Notes: generated by a model from the sequence alone, not told the origin. A DNA stretch of 37,944 bases from JAWXUU01 sp044426085 (GCA_044426085.1 JAWXUU010000016.1:1-37944), one strand, 5' to 3'; shown: positions 15,552-23,607, counted from the first letter of the stretch. Translations and numbers: made by a program.

Positions 15552-16592
15552 ATGCAAAAAAGCAATTTTAAAAATAAAAACAAAAACGCTACCACTTGTG
15601 GTAGTTTTTTTGCATGTTCAAAATGTTGCATAAGTATTTTGTTGATTTTTTGCATGATTTTATCGCTGTGCGGTTGCAGTTCTGGTGAGCTAGCCTATTC
15701 ATTTTCGCAAGTTTATTCCTTTGGCGATGTTTCGCTTACGGCATACGGCATGAATGAAGAAAATTTTCTTGCAATGAAAGAAGAAATCCTTGATGTTGCA
15801 AACCTTTTCGAAGCCACAGTTTCGCTGTCGGAAGAAGAAAGCGAACTTTCAAGGGCGAACGCACTTTCACAAGTGGAAATTTCCGATACTCTAGAAACGC
15901 AAATTTCCCTTGCCGTGGAATACTACGAAAAAACCTACTCCACATTCAATATTTTGCTTACACCAGTGGTGGCAAAGTGGGGCTTTTTGCCGGGTGAAGA
16001 TAACTATCTTGCGGGGGAAATCCCAAGCGGGGAAGAACTAGAACAATTGCGAGAATTGACCGACATTTCAAACATTTCAATTTCAAACGGCGTATTGCAA
16101 AAACCGCTTGAATATACAATCGACCTAGGTGGAATTTCCAAAGGTTACATGGCTGATTTGATGTGGGAAATCATGGAAAAATACAACTGCGACGGCATTC
16201 TCACCGTTGGTGGAATAGTGGTTTGCAACGGCGATAAAATGGGGTCTGGATATCAAGTTGCAATAACAAATCCATTTGGCGGAAGCTATTTTGATGTGGT
16301 TGCGCTTTCAGATGCGTGCCTTGTGACAAGCGGAAATTATGAAAGATATTTCGAAGTTGATGGCGAGATATATTGTCATATTATCAACCCAGAAACGCTG
16401 TCCCCAACAACAAGCGATGTGGTTGCGGTTTCGATTTTGTCGCAAAGTGCAACGGATGCCGATGTGCTGGCAACGGCGCTTATGATACTAGAAAAGGATA
16501 AAAGAGAGCAGTTAATCGAAGAAAACAGCTTGAACGTTCTTCTGATTTATGGTGACGGAACAAGCGAAACTTTCGGGGATTTCCCCGCATAA
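15552..16592 (+). CDS. apbE: ApbE-family FAD:protein FMN transferase, lipoprotein
   Basis: 346 residues from ATG 15552. An in-frame ATG at 15543 is possible. The N-terminus is basic, followed by a hydrophobic stretch and a lipobox LCGC at about 36-39, so it is predicted to be anchored outside the membrane. ApbE hallmarks: WGFLPG, IDLGGISKGYMAD, TVGG, TSGNYERYF, HIINPETL and ATDADVLATAL (metal-binding aspartate and threonine region). It transfers FMN from FAD to a threonine of target proteins. Neighbours (NusG-II, Gx) fit extracytosolic flavoprotein electron transfer, but no flavinylation target is in the window. Oddly, a terminator-like hairpin lies within codons 13-20. The ribosome site is weak. 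Confidence 0.88.
   Translation: MQKSNFKNKNKNATTCGSFFACSKCCISILLIFCMILSLCGCSSGELAYSFSQVYSFGDVSLTAYGMNEENFLAMKEEILDVANLFEATVSLSEEESELSRANALSQVEISDTLETQISLAVEYYEKTYSTFNILLTPVVAKWGFLPGEDNYLAGEIPSGEELEQLRELTDISNISISNGVLQKPLEYTIDLGGISKGYMADLMWEIMEKYNCDGILTVGGIVVCNGDKMGSGYQVAITNPFGGSYFDVVALSDACLVTSGNYERYFEVDGEIYCHIINPETLSPTTSDVVAVSILSQSATDADVLATALMILEKDKREQLIEENSLNVLLIYGDGTSETFGDFPA
15589..15611 (+). terminator. Intrinsic-terminator-like hairpin inside the apbE 5' coding region
   Basis: CTACCAC (15589-15595) and GTGGTAG (15598-15604) pair perfectly and are followed by T7. It would end the degV transcript but lies 37 nt downstream of the apbE start codon. Confidence 0.75.
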
Positions 16593-16670
16593 AAATAATG
16601 GTGTTTCTAAAAGGCAAAAGCATGCCTAAAAAACAAAAGCACTTTTAAAAATAAAGGCAGTTATAAAAAC

Positions 16671-17075
16671 ATGAAAAAAGACAAGATTGAAAAACTCAAA
16701 ACGGAAAAGCTTATTTCTTTGCCCGATGTGATAATAATCACAGCGGTGATTTTGGTTGCCCTTTTTGTGCTGTTTTTTGTCGCAACGGATAAAACGCAAA
16801 ATCCGCAATACAACATCTATGTTGAAAACGAATTGTATCAAACGGGCAGTTTAAGCGAGAGTGCTGAAATCCAAATTCCAACAACAGATGGTGGCTATGC
16901 AACGCTGATTGTGGAAGATGGTGCAATCCACATGCACGACGGCAATTGCGCCGACGGACTTTGCGAAAAGCAAGGTGAAATTTCAACTTCAGCAAGCAGA
17001 ATCATCTGTTTGCCAAACAAGATTGTCGTGGAAATAACAGGGGGAGAAAGTGGCGAGATTGACGCCGTTTCATAA
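16671..17075 (+). CDS. NusG domain II-type membrane-anchored protein (DUF1312)
   Basis: 134 residues. One transmembrane helix at about 20-42 is followed by an extracytoplasmic domain. The signature VEDGAIHMHDGNCADGLCEKQG then SRIICLPNKIVVEI (paired cysteines in NCADGLC and IICLP) is that of NusG-II/DUF1312 proteins found with Rnf and flavin-based electron-transfer genes. The domain's fold resembles the second domain of NusG but it is not a transcription factor. It sits between apbE and a Gx-type membrane protein. The ribosome site is weak (AAAGG about 13 bp upstream). The function is unproven; a role with the ApbE-dependent module is inferred from context. Confidence 0.85.
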   Translation: MKKDKIEKLKTEKLISLPDVIIITAVILVALFVLFFVATDKTQNPQYNIYVENELYQTGSLSESAEIQIPTTDGGYATLIVEDGAIHMHDGNCADGLCEKQGEISTSASRIICLPNKIVVEITGGESGEIDAVS

Positions 17076-17619
17076 AGCTATGCAAAACACAAACACATCA
17101 AAACCAAACGCAAAAAAGACAGCAGTGCTAGCATTGCTGTCTTGTCTTGCGCTTATAAGCTTTATAATCGAATCAGCATTGCCTGTGCTTTTCCCTTATA
17201 TGCCGTATGCCAAACTTGGCGTTGCAAACATCTTTATCATGCTTGCCGTGGTGATTTTCGGCATAAGAGAAGGCGTTGTTGTCGCAGTCACAAAACTGCT
17301 TTTATCCGCCATGATAACAGGCAATATCTACGGCTGTTTATATTCCGCTTGTGGGCTTATCCTTTCGCTTTCATGCCTTGCAATCTTGATAAAATTTCCG
17401 CTTGGCACAACAATAATAGGCAAAAGTATTCTGTCAAGTGTGTTTTTCAACATCGGTCAAGTGATTTTTGCAAGCGTTTCACTTTCATATTCGCTGATTG
17501 CAATCTTGCCCGTCATGTTGTTTTGCTCCGTTATCGCAGGAAGTGTTATCGGAATCGCTGTCAAACTTGTGATAAAAAGAATCCCAAGCGAAGCATTCAA
17601 TGCGCTTATCTCCGCTTGA
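17050..17619 (+). CDS. Gx transporter / heptaprenyl diphosphate synthase component I-like membrane protein
   Basis: 189 residues from a GTG at 17050, which has GGGGAG just upstream and overlaps the NusG-II gene by 26 nt. An in-frame ATG at 17080 is the alternative. About five hydrophobic helices are present. The block YAKLGVANIFIMLAVVIFGIREG followed by LSAMITGNIYG is the family signature. The name component I of heptaprenyl diphosphate synthase is historical; the proteins resemble ECF-type S components. In Listeria-type extracellular electron-transfer loci, proteins of this kind accompany NusG-II-like and ApbE proteins. A role in flavin or quinone supply is inferred. Its 3' end overlaps the convergent polymerase gene by 14 bp. 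Confidence 0.8.
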   Translation: MARLTPFHKAMQNTNTSKPNAKKTAVLALLSCLALISFIIESALPVLFPYMPYAKLGVANIFIMLAVVIFGIREGVVVAVTKLLLSAMITGNIYGCLYSACGLILSLSCLAILIKFPLGTTIIGKSILSSVFFNIGQVIFASVSLSYSLIAILPVMLFCSVIAGSVIGIAVKLVIKRIPSEAFNALISA

Positions 17620-18865
17620 ATGGAAGGATTTTATCATCGCTTGTCTTGCCCGACAAGTTGAATGCTGAATCCAAACTTGAAGCCTTCACAAGCGAATCAA
17701 AGCCGTATCTGTCGCGTATGCCGTCAATTTTTTTATCTAAGTTTAAAATTTTATCTTCACATGCATTTCTTTCGGTGGAATCTTGCGCCAAAACATCTAT
17801 TGGCAACAGCGAAGCAACCCCAATGCTTATCGCCCTTATCGGAAGTGAATTTTCTATGTCGTAAAAACTTTTATAAAGCTTAACGCACTCTGTTGCAATC
17901 TCGTTTTCGTTCGCAGAATAAAAAGGCATAAGAGTTTGCCGAGTCACACTTTCAAGGCGGTTGTTCTTCACCGAAACCGACACCTTTTTGCCGCATAAAT
18001 CATATCTGCGAAGCCTTGAAGCAACGTGGGCAGAAAGTGCGAAAATAAGGGCAATTGCCTCTTCTTCACAGTTCAAATCGCGGTTTGTTGTAACCCCGTG
18101 CCCAACTGATTGTGGGGGCGGGATATTCTCTGCAAAATTCACCACTTCGTCAGAAATTCCGTTTGCTTCACGCTTTAGTTTCAATCCGTTTATTCCAAGT
18201 GTTTTTTTCAAAATATGGTCGGGCGCACTTGCAATGTTGCCGATTGTGAAAATGTTCATTTTTCTCAGCTTTTCAGTTGTTCTTTTGCCACACATAAAAA
18301 ATTCACCGCACGGCAAATCCCAAGCGACGTGCTTGAAGTTGTTTTGCGATAAAACAGTTGTCGCATTTGGCTTTTTCAAATCACTTCCAAGCTTAGCAAG
18401 CGTCTTCGTGAAAGAAACCCCAACGGATATGGTAAGTCCAATTTCATCTTTAACAATATTGCGGATTTTGTCGGCAATCTCGCGCGGGCTTCCGTGAAGC
18501 TTTTTTGAAGCGGTAACATCAAGCCAGCATTCGTCAAGCCCGTATGGCTCAACTTGGTCGGTGAAGCGGTAATAAACATCCCTAACCAATTTGGAATACT
18601 TGCCGTATTCATCAAAATGCGTGGGCACGCAAATAAGCTCGGGGCACTTTTTCACAGCCTCCCACATCACATCACCCGTCGCAACCCCACACTTTTTCGC
18701 CTTCTCGTTTTTCGCAAGCACAATGCCGTGCCGTGCATCGGGATTCCCACAAACAGCAACGTATTTATCCGCAAGTTCGGGAAAAAGCTTGCATTCCACC
18801 GACGCGTAAAAATTGTTCAAATCGCAGTGCAAAATATCGCGACTTTTGTTATCTAGCGTTTCCAA
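17606..18865 (-). CDS. dinB: Y-family DNA polymerase (Pol IV/DinB type)
   Basis: 419 residues. It begins with TTG: GGGGGAG stands 5 bp before it and no in-frame ATG fits. The palm motifs are HCDLNNFYASVE (metal-binding Asp near residue 15) and YGLDECWLDVT (DE pair near 109-112). Next come the SVGVSFTKTLAKLGSDLKKP block and an HhH thumb (GLKLKREANG). The little-finger domain contains IPPPQSVGHGVTTNRDL. It copies past DNA lesions with low fidelity. The C-terminus ends KILPFKRR. The usual QLxLF-type beta-clamp motif is not obvious. It is alone on its transcript and overlaps the convergent Gx gene. Confidence 0.92.
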   Translation of the reverse strand: METLDNKSRDILHCDLNNFYASVECKLFPELADKYVAVCGNPDARHGIVLAKNEKAKKCGVATGDVMWEAVKKCPELICVPTHFDEYGKYSKLVRDVYYRFTDQVEPYGLDECWLDVTASKKLHGSPREIADKIRNIVKDEIGLTISVGVSFTKTLAKLGSDLKKPNATTVLSQNNFKHVAWDLPCGEFFMCGKRTTEKLRKMNIFTIGNIASAPDHILKKTLGINGLKLKREANGISDEVVNFAENIPPPQSVGHGVTTNRDLNCEEEAIALIFALSAHVASRLRRYDLCGKKVSVSVKNNRLESVTRQTLMPFYSANENEIATECVKLYKSFYDIENSLPIRAISIGVASLLPIDVLAQDSTERNACEDKILNLDKKIDGIRDRYGFDSLVKASSLDSAFNLSGKTSDDKILPFKRR

Positions 18866-18960
18866 AACTTCTCCCCCTTGTTTTATATCAAAACCATTAT
18901 AACCGAAATTTAGTAAAAAAGCAATAGTATTTACGAAATTTCAAACACCAATTTATTCCA

Positions 18961-18990
18961 AAATAAAAAGACAGCTAAAAATTAGCTGCC
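18961..18990 (-). terminator. Intrinsic terminator for truA (minus strand)
   Basis: Read on the minus strand, GGCAGCTAA pairs with TTAGCTGTC (one G-U) and is followed by TTTTTATTTT. Confidence 0.8.
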
Positions 18991-19001
18991 AAAAAAAAGT
19001 T

Positions 19002-19826
19002 TTATTCAGTTGTTTTCAAATTGCCGTATTCCACATTCCAAAGAAAAAGCCCTTCAGGGCCCAGTGTTTTTCCAAGATGTTTACGCTGTTTTGATTTAAG
19101 CGCGTCGGCAAAAGCAGTTTCGGGCAGGTGGTATCTGCCGATATCGTGAAGCGTGCCCGCAATGATTCGCACCATGTTGTATAAAAAGCCGTTTGCTGTT
19201 ATTTCAAGTGTGTATTCAAATCCGCGTGATCGCCCCAAATCGCAGGTGTTTTCAGTCCTTATGCCACCTTCGTCGTCGCCGGTATATTTGCAAGGCGTTC
19301 TTGTCAGTTTGCAAGCTGTCACATTTCTAACAGTCATTTTTTTGTTAGACCCCGTCGCCATAAATGGGAAAAAATCCTGCTCGCCAACGATATCTTCGCA
19401 AGCCTTTTGCATTTTCTCAAAGTCTAACGGAAAGTGGGTGTGGCTTTTTGTGAAACAGGAAATCGCATCGTAATCGCCGTTGTAAAAAACGTAGTGATAT
19501 GTTTTCAGCTTTGCAGAATATCTCGCGTGGAAATCTTCTGGCACTTCAAAACTTTTCACAATGCAAATGTCGGGTGGAAGCTTTCTGTTCACAATAAAGG
19601 CGATTTTTTCCGGCTCGCAAAAAAGATTTTCCACATGAAAGTTGCAAAATCCGCAAACCGCATGCACCCCGCTGTCAGTCCGCCCCGAAAAATTCACCTT
19701 AATTTCCTCTCTCAACACGCGAGAAAGCACACGCTGAAGCTCACCGTGCACCGTCCTGTGCCCAGGCTGAATCTGTGACCCCACAAAATTCTTACCCATA
19801 TATGAAATTTCAATACCAATATTCAT
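19002..19826 (-). CDS. truA: tRNA pseudouridine(38-40) synthase TruA
   Basis: 274 residues, slightly longer than the usual 245-265. Catalytic Asp51 lies in FSGRTDSGVHA. HARYSAKLKTYHYVFYNG and the C-terminal FLYNMVRIIAGTL are further TruA blocks. It makes pseudouridine at positions 38-40 of the anticodon arm. The ribosome site AAAGG lies in the loop and stem base of a 12-bp hairpin (19826-19852) whose arm runs up to the start codon. Access to the start may therefore be reduced. Confidence 0.95.
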   Translation of the reverse strand: MNIGIEISYMGKNFVGSQIQPGHRTVHGELQRVLSRVLREEIKVNFSGRTDSGVHAVCGFCNFHVENLFCEPEKIAFIVNRKLPPDICIVKSFEVPEDFHARYSAKLKTYHYVFYNGDYDAISCFTKSHTHFPLDFEKMQKACEDIVGEQDFFPFMATGSNKKMTVRNVTACKLTRTPCKYTGDDEGGIRTENTCDLGRSRGFEYTLEITANGFLYNMVRIIAGTLHDIGRYHLPETAFADALKSKQRKHLGKTLGPEGLFLWNVEYGNLKTTE

Positions 19827-19852
19827 AAAAATTTTCCTTTGGAAAATTTTTA
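19826..19852 (-). promoter_or_regulatory. Hairpin enclosing the truA ribosome site, at the edge of repeat copy 3
   Basis: Arms 19826-19837 and 19841-19852 are perfect 12-bp complements with a 3-nt loop. On the minus strand the AAAGG ribosome site occupies the loop and adjoining stem. It may weaken truA translation, or simply be a junction palindrome of the repeat. Confidence 0.6.
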
Positions 19853-20098
19853 AATTAAAAATTAAAAACAGGCTTCGCTCTGCGAGCTCGATAAAAATTA
19901 AAAATTGTGGTAAGGCACTCGCGTACCGCTCGTGCTTTCAATTTAATTAGATTCAGTGAGCTAAACTGTTAAACCTTAGCCTGCATTATCTTTAAAAACT
20001 TAAATATTGAAATGCACGAGCCAAAGGCGACGTGCTTACCACAATTTTTAATTTTTATCGAGCTCGCAGAGCGAAGCCTGTTTTTAATTTTTAATTTT
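19851..20098. repeat. Palindromic intergenic element, copy 3
   Basis: This is the most symmetrical copy. From outside in on each side it has AAAAATT heptamers, the GC-rich block AGGCTTCGCTCTGCGAGCTC (or its complement), more heptamers, TTGTGGTAAGGC, and hairpins at 19915-19935 and 20014-20035. The roughly 78-bp centre is AT-rich. It fills the 307-bp gap between truA and prfA, together with short-loop hairpins at each edge. No gene is visible in it. Confidence 0.88.
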
Positions 20099-20133
20099 AA
20101 AAAATCTCCGATTTTTTAACGTCTCCGATTTTT
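20097..20133. repeat. Short-loop hairpin and direct repeat after prfA
   Basis: TTAAAAAATC-TCC-GATTTTTTAA (20097-20119) is a perfect 10-bp hairpin with a 3-nt loop. On the minus strand the block TTAAAAAATCGGAGA is present twice in a row. It may work as the prfA terminator. Confidence 0.65.
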
Positions 20134-21207
20134 TTAAACTTCCGATTGTTTCAAAAGTTTTGCATTTTGGTCGGCAATAGAAAGTGCTTCAATCATGGAA
20201 GAAAGGTCGCCGTTCAAAAATGCGTCAAGGGAATACATAGTGAACCCGATTCTGTGGTCGGTGATTCTGCCTTGAGGGTAGTTGTATGTTCTTATTCTTT
20301 CAGATCTGTCGCCACTGCCGATCTGAGATTTTCTTGCGTCGGAATATTCCTTTGAAGAAATTTCTCTGAAGTGGGCATAAATCCTAGTTTTCAAAACTTT
20401 CATTGCCTTGTCGCGGTTTTTCACTTGAGAACGTTCGTCTTCGCAAGTAACAACAAGCCCCGTTGGAAGGTGAGTTATGCGGATTGCCGAGTCAGTAGTG
20501 TTTACGTGCTGACCGCCCGCACCGCCAGAACGGTATGTGTCGATTTTAAGATCAGATTGAACGATGTCGATTTCCACTTCTTCAGCTTCTGGCAAAACGG
20601 CAACAGTAACAGTTGACGTGTGAATTCTACCTTGCGATTCTGTTGCGGGAACTCTTTGAACGCGGTGAACGCCCGATTCATATTTCAATTTTGCAAAAGC
20701 GCCAGTGCCTTTAATAAGGAAAGAAACTTCCTTAACCCCGCCAAGTTCAGTAAGGTTTTCAGAAACAGGTTCAATTTTCCAACGTTGCGAATCCGCAAAC
20801 ATTTTATACATTCTCACAAGCGCACCACCAAACAGTGCAGCTTCGTCCCCGCCCGCACCAGAACGCACTTCAATAATAACGTTCTTGTCGTCGTCAGGGT
20901 CTTTTGGAAGCATCAAAATTTTAAGTTCTTCCTGACACGCAGGAATTTTTTCTTCAATTTCAGAAAGTTCAAGTTCAAGAAGTTCTTTCATTTCGTCATC
21001 AGTTTCAACAGCGATGCCTTCTTTTGTTTCTTCCAATTGTTTTTCAAATCCGCGAAGTTCAAGATATTTTGCAACAAGATCAGAAAGGTCAAAGTGTTCC
21101 TTTGTAAGCTTTTGATATTTTTCTCTGTCAGAAATAACATCGGGATCAGCAATCATCTTTTCCACTTCGTGGAATCTATTAACAACAAGGTCTAATTTTT
21201 CAAACAT
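20134..21207 (-). CDS. prfA: Peptide chain release factor 1
   Basis: 357 residues, normal length. It carries the stop-codon recognition tripeptide PAT (RVPATESQGR) and the GGQ motif (SGGAGGQHVNTTDS, near residue 230) that triggers peptide release. It reads UAA and UAG. The GGQ glutamine is the methylation target of PrmC, encoded immediately upstream. The start codon overlaps the last 8 nt of that gene, with GGAG 7 bp upstream, so synthesis of enzyme and substrate is coupled. Confidence 0.97.
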   Translation of the reverse strand: MFEKLDLVVNRFHEVEKMIADPDVISDREKYQKLTKEHFDLSDLVAKYLELRGFEKQLEETKEGIAVETDDEMKELLELELSEIEEKIPACQEELKILMLPKDPDDDKNVIIEVRSGAGGDEAALFGGALVRMYKMFADSQRWKIEPVSENLTELGGVKEVSFLIKGTGAFAKLKYESGVHRVQRVPATESQGRIHTSTVTVAVLPEAEEVEIDIVQSDLKIDTYRSGGAGGQHVNTTDSAIRITHLPTGLVVTCEDERSQVKNRDKAMKVLKTRIYAHFREISSKEYSDARKSQIGSGDRSERIRTYNYPQGRITDHRIGFTMYSLDAFLNGDLSSMIEALSIADQNAKLLKQSEV

Positions 21208-22972
21208 TTATTTCTCCTATAACAATGCGGTCACATCCCGCGTAATCTTTCAATACTGTGGCGCTGAAGCCATTTTCATTCAACACCTTGGAAATCGCAT
21301 CCGCTTGGTTGTATCCAATTTCAAACATAAGTTTACCGTTTGCGTTCAAGTGATTTTTCGCGTTTGCAATAATTTTTTCATAAATCGCAAGGCCGTTGTT
21401 ATCTGCAAAAAGGGCAGTGTGTGGTTCTGATAAAACTTCTTTTGTGAGCGTGCTTTTTTCGCTGTCTGCAATGTATGGTGGGTTTGAAACAATGATATCA
21501 AACGTTCCTTCAACATTTTCAAAAACGTCAGAAAGGATAAATTCAACATCAACGCCGTGCTTTGCCACATTGCGTTTTGCAACGGCAATCGCAGGCTCAG
21601 AAATATCACAAGCGGTGATTTTCATGCTTGTTTCAAGTGCAAGGGTGATTGCAATCACTCCACTTCCCGTGCCAATATCAAGGGCAGAAGAACAATCTTT
21701 TGCGGATTTTATAACTTCTTCGCAAAGAAGTTCAGTTTCTGGTCTTGGAATCAAAACACTTTTATTCACGATGAATTCTCTGCCGTAAAAAGCAGAAACG
21801 CCAAGAATATAATCAAGTGGCTCGTGCTTTTCACGCCTAGCCATGATTTTGTCAAGCTTCTCGCAATTTTTCTTTACAACTTTAGTTTTGTCTTGAATTT
21901 CCCCGCGCGAAATTTTCAAAAGATGACAAATCATCCAGTCAAATTCACAGCTTTCTGCGGAAATTTTTTCAAGCCTTGGCAGATATTTTTCACGCAAATC
22001 GCTAACGTATTTGAAAGTCAAATTGTCGTATGGTTTAAGCGTTTCATCCGCGTCGTATTTTTGGCATTCCTTAAAGGAAATAAGCGCAACTTCAAGCATG
22101 CTTTCGTCAGGTTCTTTCGTAGTGATTTTTTGCATTAAAATCCCAGGCACTCTAAGTGGATATAAAATCCAGTGGTCGTGGTTTGCCAAAAACACAATAA
22201 GTTCGTATGCAAGCCCCGCAAGAAGTGGCAAAAATGCAAGCCTAGTCAAAATTCTTAAAAACTCGTTATCCACTTGAATTATTGAAGAAACAATAATAGA
22301 AAGCAAAATAACAAAGAACATGAAAGAAGTCCCACATCTGTTGTGATAAGCACTGCAAGATTTCGCGTTTTCAACAGTAAGGTCAAGCCCGCGTTCGAAA
22401 CAGTTGATAGTTTTGTGCTCCGCCCCGTGATACATATAAACGCGCTTCACATCAGAAACAAGTGAAGTAAGCAAAATATAACCCACGAAAATAACAAGCC
22501 TAGCCCCACCTTCAACAGCGCCCCTTGCGGTTGCGTTCATGCCAAAATAATCAGCAACCCAACCGGAAATAAGTGAAGGCAAAATAAAGAACAATCCAAC
22601 GGCAAGCCCCACCCCAAGGATAACGGCAAGTGCCATAACAATGCTCATAAGGTCGATTTTCAGCTTGGCAGAAAGCCATTTTTCAAACTTAGTTGGCTCT
22701 TCTTCGCCAAAAACCTCCGCAGAATCCATAAGTGTTGGAACGCCTTGCGAAAGTGACCCACAAAAAGCCCAAATGCCACGCAAAACAGGGATTTTTCTCA
22801 TTCTTGCAGCAGTTTTTGATGGCTTTTTAGGGCGTCTTGCAGTGGTGCGAAGATTTCCATCCCCGTCGCGAACACAAATGCAAAGGCTGTTTTTGCCACG
22901 CATCATAACCCCTTCGATAACCGCTTGACCACCAATACTGCTATTAATTTGTCCAGTTTTTTCTTTTTTCAT
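21200..22972 (-). CDS. prmC: Fusion: DUF1385 (YqhQ-like) membrane domain plus PrmC release-factor glutamine methyltransferase
   Basis: 590 residues. Residues about 8-300 are a full DUF1385 protein: SIGGQAVIEGVMMRG, two or more membrane helices (about 110-140, 155-175, 215-235), HGAEHKTINCFE and CGTSFMFF. Residues about 310-590 are a complete PrmC: the N-terminal helical domain ending EPLDYILG, RPETELL, SAM motif ALDIGTGSGVIAI and catalytic NPPY at 497-500. PrmC methylates the GGQ glutamine of release factors. The two parts are usually separate adjacent genes (yqhQ, prmC) in this neighbourhood. No internal stop, frameshift or second start with a ribosome site was seen at the join, so the fusion looks genuine. 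It would tether the methyltransferase to the membrane. Confidence 0.9.
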   Translation of the reverse strand: MKKEKTGQINSSIGGQAVIEGVMMRGKNSLCICVRDGDGNLRTTARRPKKPSKTAARMRKIPVLRGIWAFCGSLSQGVPTLMDSAEVFGEEEPTKFEKWLSAKLKIDLMSIVMALAVILGVGLAVGLFFILPSLISGWVADYFGMNATARGAVEGGARLVIFVGYILLTSLVSDVKRVYMYHGAEHKTINCFERGLDLTVENAKSCSAYHNRCGTSFMFFVILLSIIVSSIIQVDNEFLRILTRLAFLPLLAGLAYELIVFLANHDHWILYPLRVPGILMQKITTKEPDESMLEVALISFKECQKYDADETLKPYDNLTFKYVSDLREKYLPRLEKISAESCEFDWMICHLLKISRGEIQDKTKVVKKNCEKLDKIMARREKHEPLDYILGVSAFYGREFIVNKSVLIPRPETELLCEEVIKSAKDCSSALDIGTGSGVIAITLALETSMKITACDISEPAIAVAKRNVAKHGVDVEFILSDVFENVEGTFDIIVSNPPYIADSEKSTLTKEVLSEPHTALFADNNGLAIYEKIIANAKNHLNANGKLMFEIGYNQADAISKVLNENGFSATVLKDYAGCDRIVIGEINV

Positions 22973-23003
22973 TTTTTACCTTTCAATTTTCACCTAAATA
23001 TAT

Positions 23004-23042
23004 AATTATCCAATCCGTAACATAACTTCAAATTGGATAATT
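23004..23042. promoter_or_regulatory. Perfect 11-bp inverted repeat upstream of the DUF1385-PrmC gene
   Basis: AATTATCCAAT (23004-23014) and ATTGGATAATT (23032-23042) flank 17 bp. On the minus strand a weak -35 TTGAAG (23031-23026) and -10 TAATTA (23008-23003) overlap the same interval, so it could be an operator, or a stem in the leader. Confidence 0.4.
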
Positions 23043-23070
23043 TGCATTTGGATTTATTGATTTCGGATAT

Positions 23071-23097
23071 AAAAAATAGCCCTTAAAAATAAGAGCC
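23071..23097 (-). terminator. Intrinsic terminator of rpmE (minus strand)
   Basis: GCTCTTA pairs with TAAGGGC with one mismatch on the minus strand and is followed by ATTTTTT. Confidence 0.6.
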
Positions 23098-23124
23098 GAT
23101 CTTTTATCTGTTAATCTTCTAAAA

Positions 23125-23328
23125 TTATAGACCGTAACGTTTGTTGAATTTGTCAACTCTTCCGCCTGCGTCAATAAGTTTTTGTTTGCCAGTGAAGTAA
23201 GGGTGACATTTGTTGCAAATATCTACCTTAACAATTCCATTTCCCTTTGTTGATCCAGTTTTGAATGAAGCTCCACATGCACAAGTCACAGTAACTTCGT
23301 TATAATTTGGATGAATTTCTGGTTTCAT
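23125..23328 (-). CDS. rpmE: Large-subunit ribosomal protein L31, zinc-binding type
   Basis: 67 residues from the ATG at 23328. A longer frame to 23373 is rejected because GGAGG sits 8 bp before this ATG and the protein then begins MKPEIHPNY, as in the family. Cys16, Cys18, Cys38 and Cys41 give the four-cysteine zinc site, so this is the C+ form. A consensus promoter (23365-23393) is directly upstream. It is the first gene of the rpmE - DUF1385/prmC - prfA order, separated from the fusion gene by a terminator. Confidence 0.96.
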   Translation of the reverse strand: MKPEIHPNYNEVTVTCACGASFKTGSTKGNGIVKVDICNKCHPYFTGKQKLIDAGGRVDKFNKRYGL

Positions 23329-23364
23329 AAGCCATACCTCCAATAATATTCGTAATACCCAAAT

Positions 23365-23393
23365 AGTATACATAACGGGGAAATAAATGTCAA
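23365..23393 (-). promoter_or_regulatory. Consensus promoter of rpmE
   Basis: On the minus strand: TTGACA (23393-23388), 17 bp, TATACT (23370-23365). Confidence 0.8.
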
Positions 23394-23421
23394 GAGAAAT
23401 ACAACATTTTGTAAAAAATAT

Positions 23422-23523
23422 TTGACAATTTCATCGCCCTTTTCCATATAATATCACAAAGAGGGCTGAAAAATCAACCTATGTGGGCAAATAGTTGCAA
23501 AAAAATGAAAAAAGGTATATAAT
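23422..23523 (+). promoter_or_regulatory. Two candidate tandem promoters for the MDR dehydrogenase gene
   Basis: P1: TTGACA 23422-23427, 19 bp, TATAAT 23447-23452. P2: TTGCAA 23495-23500, 17 bp, TATAAT 23518-23523. P2 has the better spacing. Confidence 0.6.
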
Positions 23524-23607
23524 ATAAAAACTAAAGAGGTTTCTAAAAATTTTAAATTGTTTAATGCAATGCAAAAAAAGCGACAGTCTATAAGGAAAAA
23601 GGGGAAT

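Noticed and set aside
17142..17864. 240-residue frame spanning the Gx gene and the end of dinB
   Set aside because: It overlaps two recognised genes in other frames, and its composition (many Cys/His/Arg/Tyr) is not protein-like.
20620..21195. 191-residue open frame on the plus strand opposite prfA
   Set aside because: It is fully antisense to a certain gene, is Phe/Asn-rich, has no ribosome site and matches no family.
21557..22138. 193-residue open frame opposite the DUF1385-PrmC fusion
   Set aside because: Antisense shadow with biased composition and no start signal.
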